A stretch of 64,000 nucleotides of DNA from Gymnogyps californianus (Eukaryota; Chordata; Aves; Accipitriformes; Cathartidae): assembly GCF_018139145.2 (NCBI RefSeq), contig NC_059474.1, forward strand, positions 42,488,344 through 42,552,343. The letters run 5' to 3'. Shown piece after piece: positions 1-13,026 of this stretch (position 1 is the first letter of the stretch; every line of letters begins with the position of its first letter). The position numbers and the translations under genes were made by a program. The notes beneath the pieces are model-generated. The model saw only the letters and a program-made list of their open reading frames with translations. It had not been told where the DNA came from and did not search any database.

Positions 1-1238
1 ACACTGTTTGAAGGGTTCTTCAAAATGCTAACATGTACAGTAAATAACTGAGTGTTGCAAGTGCAAACATAAGCATTTCTGTAGTACTCGCTGTAAGTAC
101 ATGCCTATGTGCTGATCAAGAATATGAGTCCTTTTGTCAAAGGCCTTACTAAGGCTCTCTAGGCAGATATTTCATTTTCAACAAAATTTGCTATAGGAAG
201 CATTTTTGTAGTTCTTATTTTTCTTACGTTGGATATTTGCATGGAAACAAGTTCTTTTCCTTAGAAGCTTATTCTTTACCTGGAGCCATAATATTTCCAC
301 TGAAAAATTACAATAATGTCAGAGGCAAATCAAAAGAGAATATTCTGTTTAAAAACTGTTGATGCTTACGGGGTTGTTCTAATAATGAGGGACAGCAGGT
401 ATCCCAATGATTAGTTCAGAATGGAGCTTCTCAGGTACTAGCAGCCTTTAAAATAAAACACAGCTTGGAAAGAGGTCCAAATCTACCCCTTTCAATTTAA
501 ACATATTTTCCTTCTTTTCATGTTTAATGGGCAAATCCCACTCATAGTTTTCCTTTCCATTTATATGGTGGATGAAAAACACACCTTCAGTTTCAGTCTA
601 TCTTAACAACCATCTAGGAAGCAATATTAATCACAACCACCTAGGATGTAACATTACTCACAAGGAAACATGCTACTTCACTGGACATTGTTCTGGTTGT
701 AATTAAGGACTCTATCCCATCTCTTCCTCCTAAAACACATTGTGTTCTCCCTGAAGTGTCAGAATTCTTTCCTTTGCTATGTATACACACTTTACCTCCA
801 GTGTTGTCCACTGTATAGCCCCTGTAATTCCTACCCATTTATCAGGCAGCGAGACACATCAACTCCCTTTTAACCCTGTTGCTGCAAGTACCCTTCCCAT
901 ATATGACTTCCACACCTTTCTGTAAAGGGAGCACCGACTGCAACAGCTATTGACCATTTCTTCAAGGTTAATCAAGAGAATTGCCAACTGAGCAGTGAGC
1001 AAAGAGCAACACACCCATCACTGCCATGTAAATTAGGCCAAAGACTGAGACTAAACAGTAATAGTCATGAAAAATAGCACAAAAGCAAATCAGAGGGACA
1101 AGGAAAACAAAATAATATTGCTGGACTTTTGAAATCCCATTCCTTTAAAACTATTTTGTTCCATAAGCCCATATTTATGAAAGGACCATTACAATTGGGA
1201 GGAATTTGCTTAAAGTCAGATGGTTTCATGATTTTTTA

Positions 1239-1254
1239 TTTTTTTTTTTTTTTT
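1239..1254. repeat. Poly(T) run
   Basis: Sixteen T residues follow an ATTTTTTAT leader. Read on the minus strand this is an A-run that could be the tail of an old retrocopy, but the sequence beside it matches no gene or SINE that I recognise. It is recorded as a simple homopolymer. Confidence 0.9.
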
Positions 1255-1999
1255 AGACTCTCCAAAGCAGCAGAGAACAGTTGCAGTAGTTATGTTTAAG
1301 AGGGCTAGGATAAGAACTGGTGGATAAAGGAGAGAGAAACTGGTGAAAACTGTTACATCAATAAGATTGCAATGATGTATTTTTAGAACAAAGAAGGCTG
1401 AAAGAACCATGCCCTACAACCTCCATAGCGCAAGAGTTTTTGTCTAGGTCAGCAGAAAAAAGCAAACTTCAGGATTTTACTAGGCATTGTAGAATTGCTG
1501 AGGTTTGAATTATAATCTGTACTTTTGTTCCAGAAAAGTAGCATTTGAGGTTCTAAATAAGAGTTCCATTTATGAACAAAACCTAGAGATCAAGTCATGT
1601 TGTTTTAAACTTAATACACCACAACACCAGTCTAATAAAGGCATCCTGAAGGTAGTAAACAGAATAATTTGGTAAGTATGGCAAAAATTTGGAACTAAGC
1701 TTGTTTCAGAGTCTACCGATTTGTTTAAATCAAAGATGTGTCTTGGCATAGTAATGACCCCAGAACAAATTCATATCCATAGGATACCAGAATATTCAAA
1801 TCAGGTTATTCCTACCGGGAAATATACAAAGTAAACAGAACCTTAGCAGGATAACCCTATTGAAAAACACATCACTTCTTCTGAAAATGAGTATTAGTCT
1901 TTTTGGAACATTTCAAGATTATGCTTTTGTTTTTCTTTTTTCTCTCTTTTTTTTTTTTCCTTCTTCTCCACATTCTTACAACAAGCCAGTAGGCAATTT

Positions 2000-2014
2000 A
2001 AAAAAAAAAAAAAA
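2000..2014. repeat. Poly(A) run
   Basis: Fifteen A residues follow GGCAATTT. A pyrimidine-rich tract (TTTTTCTTTTTTCTCTC type) lies about 40 bases upstream. I see no recognisable retrocopy body, so this is a simple low-complexity run. Confidence 0.9.
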
Positions 2015-5000
2015 TATCTATCAAGATTTGGAAGCAAACCTCTTCTGTTCCCTAAAGCCAGTGTATTTAAAATGAACAGCTTACTTTTGTAGTGAATTGA
2101 TCTTAACAAACAAAATCACAATCAAACAAAAAATTTAAAGCATCAGGTAGCTCTGAGCCCCTTCTCCAATACAGCAAAGCTGTATTCAACCTTCTTTCAT
2201 GAATGATAAGAGTCCCTGTGTCATCTAGATGTGTTTCTTTCATCTTCCCTCTAACAAGAACACAGAAAAGTATGATACCTTAGCTTTATGGTGGGCTATG
2301 TCCATGTATGAGGGGAAAATATATTAAGCAGCTTTATAAGAGAGGGTGGTGAAAACATCACCTTAGTGTTTCTTACTGTACTGCAAGTTGTGAGACGTGG
2401 ATAAACAAGAGCTAAACAGGATCTAAGTCCCATTTCCTACACTGCAGGGAAGTTTGCAGGCAGCATAAGATAAATTGCTCCAGTTATAGGTCATCTTTAA
2501 TGTTCATAGACCACTTTCCTTGTGAATGATCCCGGAGTGAGTCATGAACATTATAAACAAATTACACAAACATTAAATAGCGGCTTGTACTTGCCAAAAA
2601 TACCAATAAAAGGAATTCAGTATGCAAATGATACATACTGCAGTTTCTTGGCTAAAAAAGAATTTTGCTTTCATAGACTGAAAAGTCACTTTGCAAAAAC
2701 ATAACTGGCCTAAATTTAACCATTTCCTACCATGTCAAATAGGAACTAGTATTAGTCCAAAGAAGCTCCTGGCCAAGAGTCACTGTTTCTTTCCTCCCCA
2801 CCCTTCAGTAGAAGATCACTGTGTACTTTAATCACTAGATACACACCTTGAATTACGAGTGTTCTTTCAACACCCTGGTTATTCTTATTGGAATTGTTGG
2901 CCAGTTACTACAAGCAAGTTGGTTTTTGTGTTTTGGTTGTTCATTTAGGTTTGTCCCACCCACCCCCTCAAGTCCTTATTCCACTGTTTCTTCATTCAGA
3001 CTTCTTTATGCAACATGAAGAACTGACCACATAGTTTACATGCACTTATAGTATAGGACTGTCAGTGGATGCACCAGAAAATATTAATTTCGTGGGAGGT
3101 GCGAGGGGTGGGATAGGGTGTAAGGCACACTTCATAAGTTCTCTCTACCCCCACTCTTCTGAAAATAAATAAATTCTACAGTCTTAGAATCATACTACTG
3201 GGTTCTGACCACAAGCAAAGAAGCAGCTGTAGTGCAGGTTCAGTGTACACTCATGCAAATGCCCACTGTCTTCTTTCATGCATGCCTAGAAACCCTGCCA
3301 TGAAAATTGAAGCCGTGTTCTTTCTGACCCATCCAATTTCCTGAAGAGTAGGTGGTTCAATGAGTCAGTCCGTATTTTCAAGCACAGACCAACAAACCTG
3401 GTAAGTGATGATTCAAAGCCAATGGGGTTTATGTTTTTATAGCCATCATACATTCAGTGCCTTTATGTCTGGCTGCATCCGTTATCCTTTTCATATGCCT
3501 AGTAAAGCTCTGATCCAAGAGCGTTTGCAGATCACTTGACCATTTGCAGGCATGTGTCCATGTTCATTAATGAAATTCTACATTTCCTAAAGTAAAATCA
3601 GCTCCATCAATTACATGTTGTAACTCAGATATCACGCTCTCACTAAAACAGATGTTACTGAAAGAGAGGTCACTGTCACAAGAAAACTCCTTGTTAGGAG
3701 AACTACTGTCGGAGAATAAAGTTTTGAATTTAAATCACGTAATGTCCAGCACACGTCCATAGTTTAGTGTGCAATCATATAACAGAAGGGAAAAACTGAG
3801 TTTCAGATGTTCTCCTATGATACCATTCCTGTCAGATGTATAAAGGAAACTCCCTTGCTCAACAGGCTTTAAATTATACTAAGACAGTATTAAATGCCCT
3901 TGCCCCAAAAGGGTGAAAGTCAGTTTTAGCAGATTTTGGTCAATTGTAGTGCTTTGAGCCTGTTCTTGCTTAGAGAGAAAAAAATTAAAGTTAAAAACCA
4001 TGGACAAAGGGAAGGAAAAAAAAAGTTTCCATTGCTGCTTTTTGCTATAAAATTACAGAATATGTGTTTCAAGTTGTGGATAATTTAGCGCAATTAAATT
4101 GTGGAGTAATTTTACCTCTTTCCTTATGGGAGTTTTGGGTTCTCATATACTATAACAAAAGCATCTTGCATAGCATTTCCATGTTCCTGGCCATTCAGAT
4201 TTCAGTCATATTCTGGAAACAAGATTCAGTGGTTTTATTTATTTTCCCAGCATTTCTGTTTCACAACAAATCTCTACTGGTTCCCTTAAAATCATCAGCA
4301 TCAGTCTAAATGAGCAATAAGGAATGTCAGAGATGGAGGAAGGAACTGGATACAGAACTGTCTGCATTTGTAATTCCTCTGCCTGCAGTGCACTCTCTAG
4401 TAAGTTTTCATCCATATGAGTACAGAATTGAAACACTGTTGTTGTTTTTTTTTTTAAACGTGACTAAAATAGAAAGCAAAACTGGTCAGTGCACAGGAAA
4501 CATTTTGAATTATTACTACCTTAAATTGTTATTTCTCTATGGAAAACCTGTCCCCTCATTAGCACAAAACAAACAAAAAAAAGCCTCTGTACTCTTGATG
4601 TTGGGTAATACTCATCAAAGCCCAAGCAAAAGAAACTGTTTCTTAAGATTTCCATTGCAAATAAGTTTATTCAATGTCTGCTATTATATTTTCATCATAA
4701 TATTTCAGTGAAATACAGGAACTACCACCTGCTATGAGGCAGACTCTTCTCCAAGTGCAGCAGTGTTTTTATCATCTTAGAATTAGAGGATATGCACTTA
4801 TTAAAAAAAGTCTAGTACTAATGTCAAAGAAGTTAAAATATGCATTGCTCAAAACAACTCCTGGTATTATAGGTATTTGGCTTTCTGATTACTCAGAATA
4901 AAACAAAAAATGGTTTTCCCATTTCTCAAATGAAGTGCAAATGCTTCCAGGTTTGTTTTGCTAGTTAGCATCACTCACAAAAAGGAAACCTCTCTCAATT

Positions 5001-7252
5001 AATATAGTGAATATATCTGGAGATTATACTTCTCCAAAATACCAATGAGTTGTACCACATAGCAATGCCAACAGCAACATTTTCTGATTTTAAAAGACTG
5101 TAACTCTAAGAGCATGCTTATCCTATGCTATTGCATATTACTTCTCCCCACAGATTCAGACGCAGAAAAGATACAGAGATTAATTTAAAAATCAACAACT
5201 GAACAAAAATGTTTCTACACTCAATCATTTGTACTTGTCATGAGAGCCTAATCTGATAGCATGGCCACTAAGAAAACTATTTGAAGGACACATTACCTAA
5301 AATTACACCTCCAGCAAGAAAATAAAGTGATCCAAGGTCAACACACAGGTCACAGATCAACATAAGGGGCAAAACTCATGGAGGGAGGGAACAAAGTCTA
5401 TTTCTGAAGAACAGTTTGTAGCCACCAAAAGCAAAAGAAATACATTCAAAATGGTAGCTAAATTCTGTAGTCAACAGGAGCACTCTTAAAAGCTTCAGTC
5501 ATTACTTAACCAAATTGCACCAGAAGCTTCCCCAGTAAAATATATTTCCATCCTTGGAGAGAAATGCTAAACTTGAAATTTGTGATTATTTTAATGCAGA
5601 CTATAACAGTAATTCCTAAAATCAATGCTAACTCAAGTACATACTTTCTTCACTTCTTCAGATGCTTATGGTAACAAAAGCAAACAGCTGGCAGGCCCTA
5701 TGAAAGCATTCCAAAAACCAATCAGTTTTTATGCAATGAATATAAAAATAAATATGCAAGCATTCACTAAATCAACATAAGATGATGTAAAAGAAGAGTT
5801 AAAAAAAAAGCAGTCTTTGTACAAGGCAACAAACACACAAGCATATACTAAACAAAACAGTAGATGCCTCTTGTTTCTATTTCTTACCTTTCTTAAGCAT
5901 TTTGAGGGTATAGTCCAAAGTTCTGAGCATTTTGCTCTATGGTTTCTTCTCCAAACCACAAAGGCACTCTGACTAGTTTTAAACCACTTCCTAGTTCCTG
6001 ATCTATTTTTTCCTTCCCTTAAAGTAAAAAAAAATTCTTATTGCTAAGTGTTTTAAGTGATTCATAAAAGAGTCAAAATTCCATTTAAGTTACCAAAACT
6101 TTGAACTTCAAATATTAAAAAAAAACAAAAAAAAAACCCCCAGCACTTAACATTTCATGTTGGGTACACAAGATAGTTCCTTAGATAGGACACACAAAGT
6201 TTAAGGAACTTATTAGCATCTTACCAGGTACAACAAATCTGTCCCTTCACCTCCCTAGATCTTACCCCAATAAAGAGGCAGAAGGGAACAGGAAGCCCTC
6301 CTTATTTACATAGGCACATGAATCTAATTAGGTTCAAATACAATTACTTGAAAAAGCACAAAACAGTTTCAGTAAGAAAAAAGACACTTTAAGCAGTAGG
6401 CAACTGAAAAATGCTGTGCAAATTTTCAAACTCTTTATGGTTGCTATAACAGTGCTAAGGATTACCTGACCCCTGACAGCTGAAATCTGTGTGAGGCTAT
6501 CCGAATTTATCAGGACAGCTGGTCAGCAGGGAGGATACTAGGCTGGTGCTAATAATCCAGAGATCAATGGATGACTCTTAAGACCTAGGGAATTGCTTTA
6601 TAACACCACCAATCTGGCAGATAAAGGTCCTGAAAGTTTGTTTGTTTAATTTTAACAAGGATCTAGAAACAGCCCTATACTGACTTTTCTTAAGTATTTT
6701 AGGATACTTCAGTAAAAATTGAATTTGTTCATAGTTGCTCCAATTTCCTTTCATTCCTATCTTTCTAATAACACCAAAAGGAACAGAGATCTTGAAGCAA
6801 AACTCAGTAAAACAGGATAGGCAATGAATGTACTTCACCTCTATGAATTAGATTGCTAAACTGTTTCAGGTGCTCTTCTCCAAGTGTTTCAGATTAACAG
6901 CAAGGAAATCAGATGCATTATCTATGTAGGGTTTTTTGAATCCACTTTGCATAATAGTATTTGAACACCAGAAGACTAAAAGTAGCATTGATCACGCCCT
7001 AAATAACAGTGTTCTGAGTTTCCCATGTAGCTCAGTGGGTGGGTTTTTAAGGCCTTATTTCTCTACTGGCCATGTCACAGTTTTATCCTGTAAACCACAG
7101 GCTGTTGCTAAAAAAGTCATTATCAGAAGAAGGATTTTCTGTGGTATAAGCTATGATATTCACACCTTTCCTGCATGAGCATATCCATCAAATCACAAGC
7201 ACAACAGAACACAAATGTATATGATGATATTAATGAACTACAGCTTCTTTAA

Positions 7253-7282
7253 CCCCCCCCAAATTCTTCCCTGTCCCCCCCC
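7253..7282. repeat. Paired C8 tracts
   Basis: Two runs of eight C flank a short spacer containing CCC. On the minus strand this gives G8-G3-G8, enough guanine runs for a G-quadruplex. The sequence is seen directly and structure formation is inference. Confidence 0.6.
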
Positions 7283-9031
7283 TCAAGTAATTAGTAAGAG
7301 TAATAATAGAGTAATTAAGAGTGGAGGAAAAGACAATATGGAAATCAGTCTATCCAAGCATCTGAAAAAAAAATGAGGTTTTGAAAAGGAGAGTGAGCCA
7401 AAACAAAATAAATTTTTGTAAAAAGTAAGACTTACTTAATTTTAATCTGCAGGTTCATTCTAACAAAGATTGGTGATTTTAAACAGGTCACCTATGCAGG
7501 CTCAGCAAGCTGATATAGCTTATTGACTAGTTCAAGAATCAAGTCATTAATATAGTCAAGGTGTACCTCTGAAAGTGTGGTATGATAGTGGAGCAGCATA
7601 TGATTGTACTCATGGATAGGTGGCAAGTGATAGCATATGAAATAGTCAAACCTAAGGATTAAACAGGATAAAAAGCACAGTTGATACAAACTGCATACCT
7701 GAAGAGAACCTTACCTGGCAGTTATGATGCCATTCACCGCTGCATGTAGAAAAAGCAGGATCCAACAGCAGCATTACACTCTTTTTCCCTGGAAGAGTTC
7801 CCCAAATAATTCTTCTTTTGAATGGCCAAACTTTTCCAAACTTTTTGTTGAGCAGAAACCAAATTCGCATGGAACTTACTGGGCAAGGAAAAGGATGCAT
7901 TTGTACAAACTAAATAGTATGACAGAGGGAATTCACTTCTTGTGGGATACAGTAATAGTTGTTCTTTTCCAGTGTGGCTGGAAATCTAGAAGCATTATGT
8001 CTATTAGCTTTATAAACAATAAACTTCATCTCTCCAGGACAGGAAATAGAAAGACCATATAATGGATAATTTTTGTATTACAGTGAATAGGACATTTGTC
8101 TTAATAAAATAGAGGTGTGCAACTGAGATGTTTTGACTCTGGTACTTATTTAAATAAAGGCTGTCCTCACTTTTGTGTGCAAAAGCAATTTCCACAGCAA
8201 AGTAAAATGGCCTATGGATAAACAACAAGAAGATCTATGTACCCTGAGAGTAATAAAACATGCATGTGATGAAAGATAGTTTTTCTTTTGCGCATGCTGA
8301 CCTATTCATATGACTATAAGTACCTGTAAATCCAGTGTGACAGTTGAAAGTATGTCAGCCACACAGCTTATTCATTAAAGACCAACAGATAAAAACTAAC
8401 TAAACAGATAATTCTATTTGCCATCTCTTTTTTAAGCATGCCAAATCTCAGTATATTTTAAGAACAGGAGGTTCATGTTGATCTACTTAGAAATTAATAT
8501 ACAGACACAGGAACTCATGCTTCTAGAGCAGTACATAAAGAACACAACAATGATATATGTTTTGCATATGATTTTGAGAAAGGAGGATGCAAACTGCAGT
8601 GAAGTGGATCTTTTTTCAGCCTGATGTACAGCTGCTTGGATTTGAAATCTTTGTAACACCCTGCTTGATATAAAGAGGAAAAATAGTCTAACTAACTGAG
8701 GAGTTTTTTCATGCTTTGGGGCTATATAGCTATTTAGATTGCTTAAATATCCTTTTTTTAAAAATAGATATGTTAATTAGAAATTACAGTATGCCTCTCC
8801 TTAAAAGCAGGCACATGTTAATGACCTGTTCCTCTGTTTTCTGCTTTCTTGGAGAATGGAGGTTAACACTAGAGCAGTTTCTCCAACAGTAACAGCACAA
8901 GGCTCTTTGAAACATTTTAAATGTAGCTGATAATCAAGGATAGGAAAAACTTCCGCTGATAGAAGAAAAACTTGAATCCGATAATGTTACTGTAATATTT
9001 ACTTTGACCTTTGGTAATGTCAAATGCTTAA

Positions 9032-9036
9032 CAATC
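9032..9036. repeat. Target-site duplication, left copy (CAATC)
   Basis: These five bases directly before the LTR at 9037 are repeated exactly at 9634-9638. They mark the staggered cut made at integration and define the element ends to the base. Confidence 0.9.
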
Positions 9037-9097
9037 TGTCGTGGTTTAGCTCTAGCCAGCAACTAAGCCCCACACAGCCACTCGCTCAGTCCCCCCC

Positions 9098-9110
9098 CGC
9101 CCCCTGGTGG
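9098..9110 (-). promoter_or_regulatory. CTCF-like core motif inside LTR
   Basis: The minus strand reads CCACCAGGGGGCG, which matches the 13-base core of the known CTCF consensus. It lies near the 3' end of the LTR. The sister LTR at 29682 reads CCCCCATGGCAGG at the matching place and lacks the site, so this copy either kept or gained it. Occupancy is not shown by sequence alone. Confidence 0.55.
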
Positions 9111-9350
9111 GATGGGGGAGAGAATCAGAAAAGTGAGAAAACTCGTCAGATGAGATAAAGAGAGTTTAATAGGTAAAGCTAAAGCTGTGCAAACAAGCAA
9201 AACAAAACAAGGAATACATTCACCACTTCCCATCGGCAGACACGTGTTCAGCCAGCTCCAGGAAAGCAGGGCTCCATCACACGTAACGGTTACTTGGGAA
9301 GACAAACTCCATCACTCCGAATGTCCCTCCCTTCCTTTCTCTTCCCCCAG

Positions 9351-9374
9351 CTTTATATGCTGAGCATGATGTCA
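9351..9374 (-). promoter_or_regulatory. LTR core promoter (TATA-like plus CRE-like)
   Basis: On the minus strand TGACATCA is followed by GCTCAGC and ATATAAA. The same order occurs in the LTR at 29682 and, altered, in the LTR at 55741. This is the expected U3/R promoter architecture. Present activity is unknown. Confidence 0.55.
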
Positions 9375-9633
9375 TATGGTATGGAATATCTCTTTGGTCA
9401 GTTGAGGTCAGCTGTCCCAGCTGTGTCCCCTCCCAACTTCTTGTGCACCCCCAGCCTCCTCGCTGGTGGGGTGGGGTGAGGAGCAGAAAAGGCCTTGACT
9501 CTGTGTAAGCACTGCTCAGCAATAACGAAAACATCCCTGTGTTATCAACACTGTTTTCAGCACAAATCCAAAACACAGCCCCATACTAGCTACTATGAAG
9601 AAAATTAACTCTATCCCAGCCAAAACCAGCACA

Positions 9634-9638
9634 CAATC
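9634..9638. repeat. Target-site duplication, right copy (CAATC)
   Basis: This is the exact copy of 9032-9036, immediately after the LTR. With no internal retroviral sequence between the two copies, it supports a solo LTR rather than a rearranged provirus. Confidence 0.9.
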
Positions 9639-11620
9639 AAATCTGTAAGGATCTGATAATGAAAGTGAGAAGGCTGGCATCCTTTCCTGATGTCTCTTTC
9701 TCCTGGTGGTAACTATCTCGAAACCATAGCGTGACCCATGGAAGTCCTGCTTTTTATTTGCATTGTGGGCAGTATATAGATGCCTGCTTGTATTTAGTCT
9801 CAGAGTCTAATCCATAAGCATTTGAAGAGTTTAGTGACTTCAACAGCCAACAGTGTCTTTAATATAAAGTGTCACCAACCCATCATCTCTCCTGCCCTTT
9901 TGGGGTGAGTTTTATTCAGGTGAAAAGGAATTGCCTTTCTCAATATGTGTCAGAAACTTCATCTTTCTCTCTCTCTAGGTCTCCTTCTCACTATATATAC
10001 ACATAAACCTAATTGGATTTCAAACCCAGGAGAACATTTCTGACAAAACTCCAGCCTTTGAGGGAGTTCTTCCACAGAAGTCTTGTTATAAGATCTTAAA
10101 GTAACAAAAAGACAACCTGAAGTGAAAAGCAGACCCAGAAAACAGTTTCATTTCAGATCTTCATGCACACTTTTGTAGGGGCAGGAGAGGAGAGTTGGAG
10201 AACTGGTTACATAACACAGAAGCATTTGGAAGCACCCAGAAATAAGAGAAATAGTGAGAGAAACATAGAACAATGAATGTTAACTTTCAGAAAAACAGTG
10301 ATTTTCATTGACTAATGGAGATCTTTATGAAGTAAAAAAAATCAACCAGCTAACTGGGAAGCATTAGCTTTTCGTGAAAAGGAAGAAGTGACTGCTTGTA
10401 ATTTACCCAGAAATTCTAAAAAAAAAACCCCACACATGCATCCTAGCATGTACCATGCAAAAAATAACCTCAGAAAACACTATCTCCTTTTCATAGCATT
10501 CTTAAGATTCCTCAGTGAGCAATCTGTTCGCTAAAACTACAGTGAAATACTCCACAGCATCACTTGTCAGACATGCTGGCTATGTGAGAGAATAGCAAAA
10601 TGACCTCATTTCAAAGAATGAAAAACAACACACATCTGAGTAATTCCAGTAAGTTGCAAAGGCCTGAAGTTTCTCCTACTTGACCTGCACACAGGTGCAA
10701 ACCATAAGATATTACCCAAAATCCAATGGACTAGCTGAAGAATACGGCTAAGCCTATACTAGCAAAACAACTGTACACCTTTGTTTAAGAAAACAGCTGC
10801 AGTACATGTTTACTGCAGAAAACAGCTGAAGGACACCAAAGGAAACCATAGTTTCACTCTGACTTTTAAAGAACAGAATGCTAAAATCAAACATAGTTGG
10901 TCTACTCATACTCGGGAAATGTAAAACCTGAGGAAAAAAATCCATAATCAGGGGAACAGAAGCATTTTAGAGAAGGATTCAAAATTAAGTTCATATGTTC
11001 ACTCTGATAAGATAACATCTAGGAGTAAGATCTTAGCAGAAAATATTCAGAGAATATTATGTATTTAAACTAAAAAACAAGTTCATAACAAAAATGCTAG
11101 CAGTTTAATCACAGTGAGACCTGAGTTTCTTACTCTTTATTGCTTGTAGGTCTTCTTTTCCTGCCTTTGGTTTCTGATATATCATAGGCTTGTACATCTC
11201 TTTTTTTAGAATTAATAGAAGTTATATTTACTTTTAGGGTAATTGTTTATTCATTTTTCCACTGCAACATTGTCTATTTCTCCTATGATGTATGATGTAT
11301 TTCTTCACTCTAGTGGTGTATTTTGTCCAAGATACATACACTCTGTCTGCATTTGAAAACAACTCAGTGATGTCAACCAGAGCAACTCTTTCATCTTCCT
11401 CTAAATGGTTGCAGGTTTCCTTGGCTTAGATCCTATGCATTTTTTTTGTGGATGCTGATTTTGAACTTTTAGTATTGTTATATTATTACGCAGTCTCTTT
11501 ATCATGTTCAAAGTGTCATAGTCTTGTTCGTCGTCCATACATTTCAATCCACGTTAGATGATTTTATTCGCTGAAATTCAGCTGTGTGATTTGAAAGTAA
11601 CCTTAGATCAGTTCAGAGAT

Positions 11621-11665
11621 CACTGAAGTCAACAGGGAGGTTCCTGTTCATTCCAGTGAGTTTTG
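11621..11665. repeat. Possible ancient repeat remnant
   Basis: The stretch reads CACTGAAGTCAACAGGGAGG followed by a partly complementary CATTCCAGTGAG. This resembles a GAAGTCAATGG-type motif that recurs at about 41.7, 45.4, 46.3 and 59.3 kb in this window and that I remember as common in sauropsid genomes. The family name is unknown to me and the match is short. Confidence 0.35.
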
Positions 11666-13012
11666 TTTCAGGCTGTTCACTGGCACAAATACTCTTCATT
11701 CATCAGAGCAACAAATGAGAAAAGATGCAGGAGTATTTTTAGCTAGAAACAGATTAAGCTGAAAATTCTGCTGCATTCAGTTACAGAATTTATTGATCCC
11801 TGTAAACAGGAATGAGTTTCAGATTTAACCTTAAAGCGTCAGGTGTTTCATGCAAAAATAAACAGGAACACATTTTGTTAAATCAATCTCAAAACAGCCC
11901 GGTATATTTTCTTATCACTTTACTGGATATATGTAGTCAGGAACTACGGCTTCCCCAGTGAACCTCAGATTTACTTAAAAGGCAACTTATTTTTTCAATG
12001 TTCATGTTCTAGACACTTCCCTGTAACTCTGAGGGAGAATCCAAGCACATGAAAGATGTGAAGAATAGGCTTCATTAACACCTTACTATCATTGTTTTAC
12101 TTACTGGACTGCATTACATTCAGCTATTTTGAAGACTTGGAAAAATATTTCAAGGTATAAATATTTTTGTCACCTAGTGCTTTTTTATATCATCGCTTTA
12201 CCTATAGATCTGGCAGCAACTTGTTTGATGTATTCGTTTGCATGTTATCCAGTCCTTGGATGGGTGATGGCCTGTTTTGTTGTGTTCAAATACTACAAGA
12301 GCAATTTGTGAGAGCAATGCATTTTTGCAGTTTTAAGAAAATCTGTGTTCACCTTCATTCTCAAACAGGGAGACAAAATTGCCACCATAAGATAATGAAC
12401 TCAATATCTACTTTCCTGAGATATTAAGAACAGCAATAGTCGGAATTTAGGAAATTAAATGGTTAAAAGTTTTAGAGTAAAAATCTTAGGTACACTGAGC
12501 ACAAGCATAATATTAGGGTAAGCAGTTAGCTGTGTAGGCCCTCATTCTACAAACCATTCTTCCACTGTCCCAGAAGGAAATGTTCCTTATGTTCCTTTAC
12601 CTTTAAAGACAAGCTTTAAATAGCAAAGTTTTTAAGACACATGCTTAAAGGAGAACAACAGGAACAGAAGAAACTGTCCTTATGTTCGTATTAGTCTTTT
12701 GTCAATGGATAATAATGGATTTTAACTACTTTTGGATATGTAAAGAGAGGTGAAAAAATGCATGTGTGCAATGTTATTTTAAAGGAATTATTCATTTTCC
12801 TGAGCTGTTCATGTATGGATGTGCAGCAGTAAAACTGATGTGCTTTGAGCTGTTTTCTTTTAGAAAATTGAAACCACAAAGAGTAAAAATGGACTCAAAT
12901 TACCAACTGCGCAGCTGCAAAGTTTAAGAGAGTAGCTCTGTGAGACAGAAGAGATGAGATAGCTGGGGACTACACTAGAGTCTGACCCCCGTTAACACAA
13001 AACCGAGGTGCC

Positions 13013-13026
13013 GTTACTATGGCAAC
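13013..13026. promoter_or_regulatory. RFX X-box-like palindrome
   Basis: GTTACTATGGCAAC differs at one base from the palindromic X-box GTTRCCATGGYAAC bound by RFX factors. It is followed at once by an inverted repeat, CCAGCT (13026-13031) and AGCTGG (13040-13045), around a TTGATTAC loop. That loop region contains a CTTTGATTA LEF/TCF-like site and a CAGCTG E-box. The clustering suggests a regulatory element. No gene promoter is identifiable beside it. Confidence 0.4.

Larger units (their letters stand above)
1..9031. other. Gene-free AT-rich DNA, left flank
   Basis: I see no gene here. All open frames are short, lack family resemblance and lie in AT-rich sequence. Small items present are a T16 run near 1240, a pyrimidine tract at 1930-1970, an A15 run near 2000, two perfect octamer motifs ATGCAAAT (2622-2629 and 3253-3260), a G-run cluster at 3094-3118 and paired C8 tracts at 7253-7282. 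The octamers are expected by chance at about this density, so I assign them no function. Composition and low CpG fit vertebrate intergenic or intronic DNA. Confidence 0.7.
9037..9633 (-). mobile_element. Solo ERVL-type LTR, avian, minus strand
   Basis: The element is 597 bp, starting TGTGCTGG and ending ACCACGACA on the minus strand. Its ends are the TG...CA of retroviral LTRs. It is flanked by perfect 5-bp direct repeats CAATC at 9032-9036 and 9634-9638, and a 5-bp duplication is typical of class III (ERVL) integration. On the minus strand, in order, come a GATATTCCATAC block, a CRE-like TGACATCA (9367-9374), a TATA-like ATATAAA (9352-9358) and an ATTAAA poly(A) signal (9165-9170). No gag, pol or env sequence is next to it, so it is a solo LTR left by recombination between two LTRs. 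It is closely related to the copy at 29682 and more distantly to the one at 55741. The family is recognised from memory as a common avian type. I do not give a database name. Confidence 0.93.

Noticed and set aside
4310..4711. 133-codon plus-strand frame, the longest in the window
   Set aside because: The product is phenylalanine/leucine/asparagine-rich with poly-F from a T-run, as expected from AT-rich non-coding DNA. No domain, signal or splice context.
9277..9576. Overlapping 60-100 codon frames on both strands inside the LTRs at 9037 and 29682
   Set aside because: They arise from the GC-richer LTR sequence. They are parallel in both copies only because the copies are homologous, and they are not retroviral genes.
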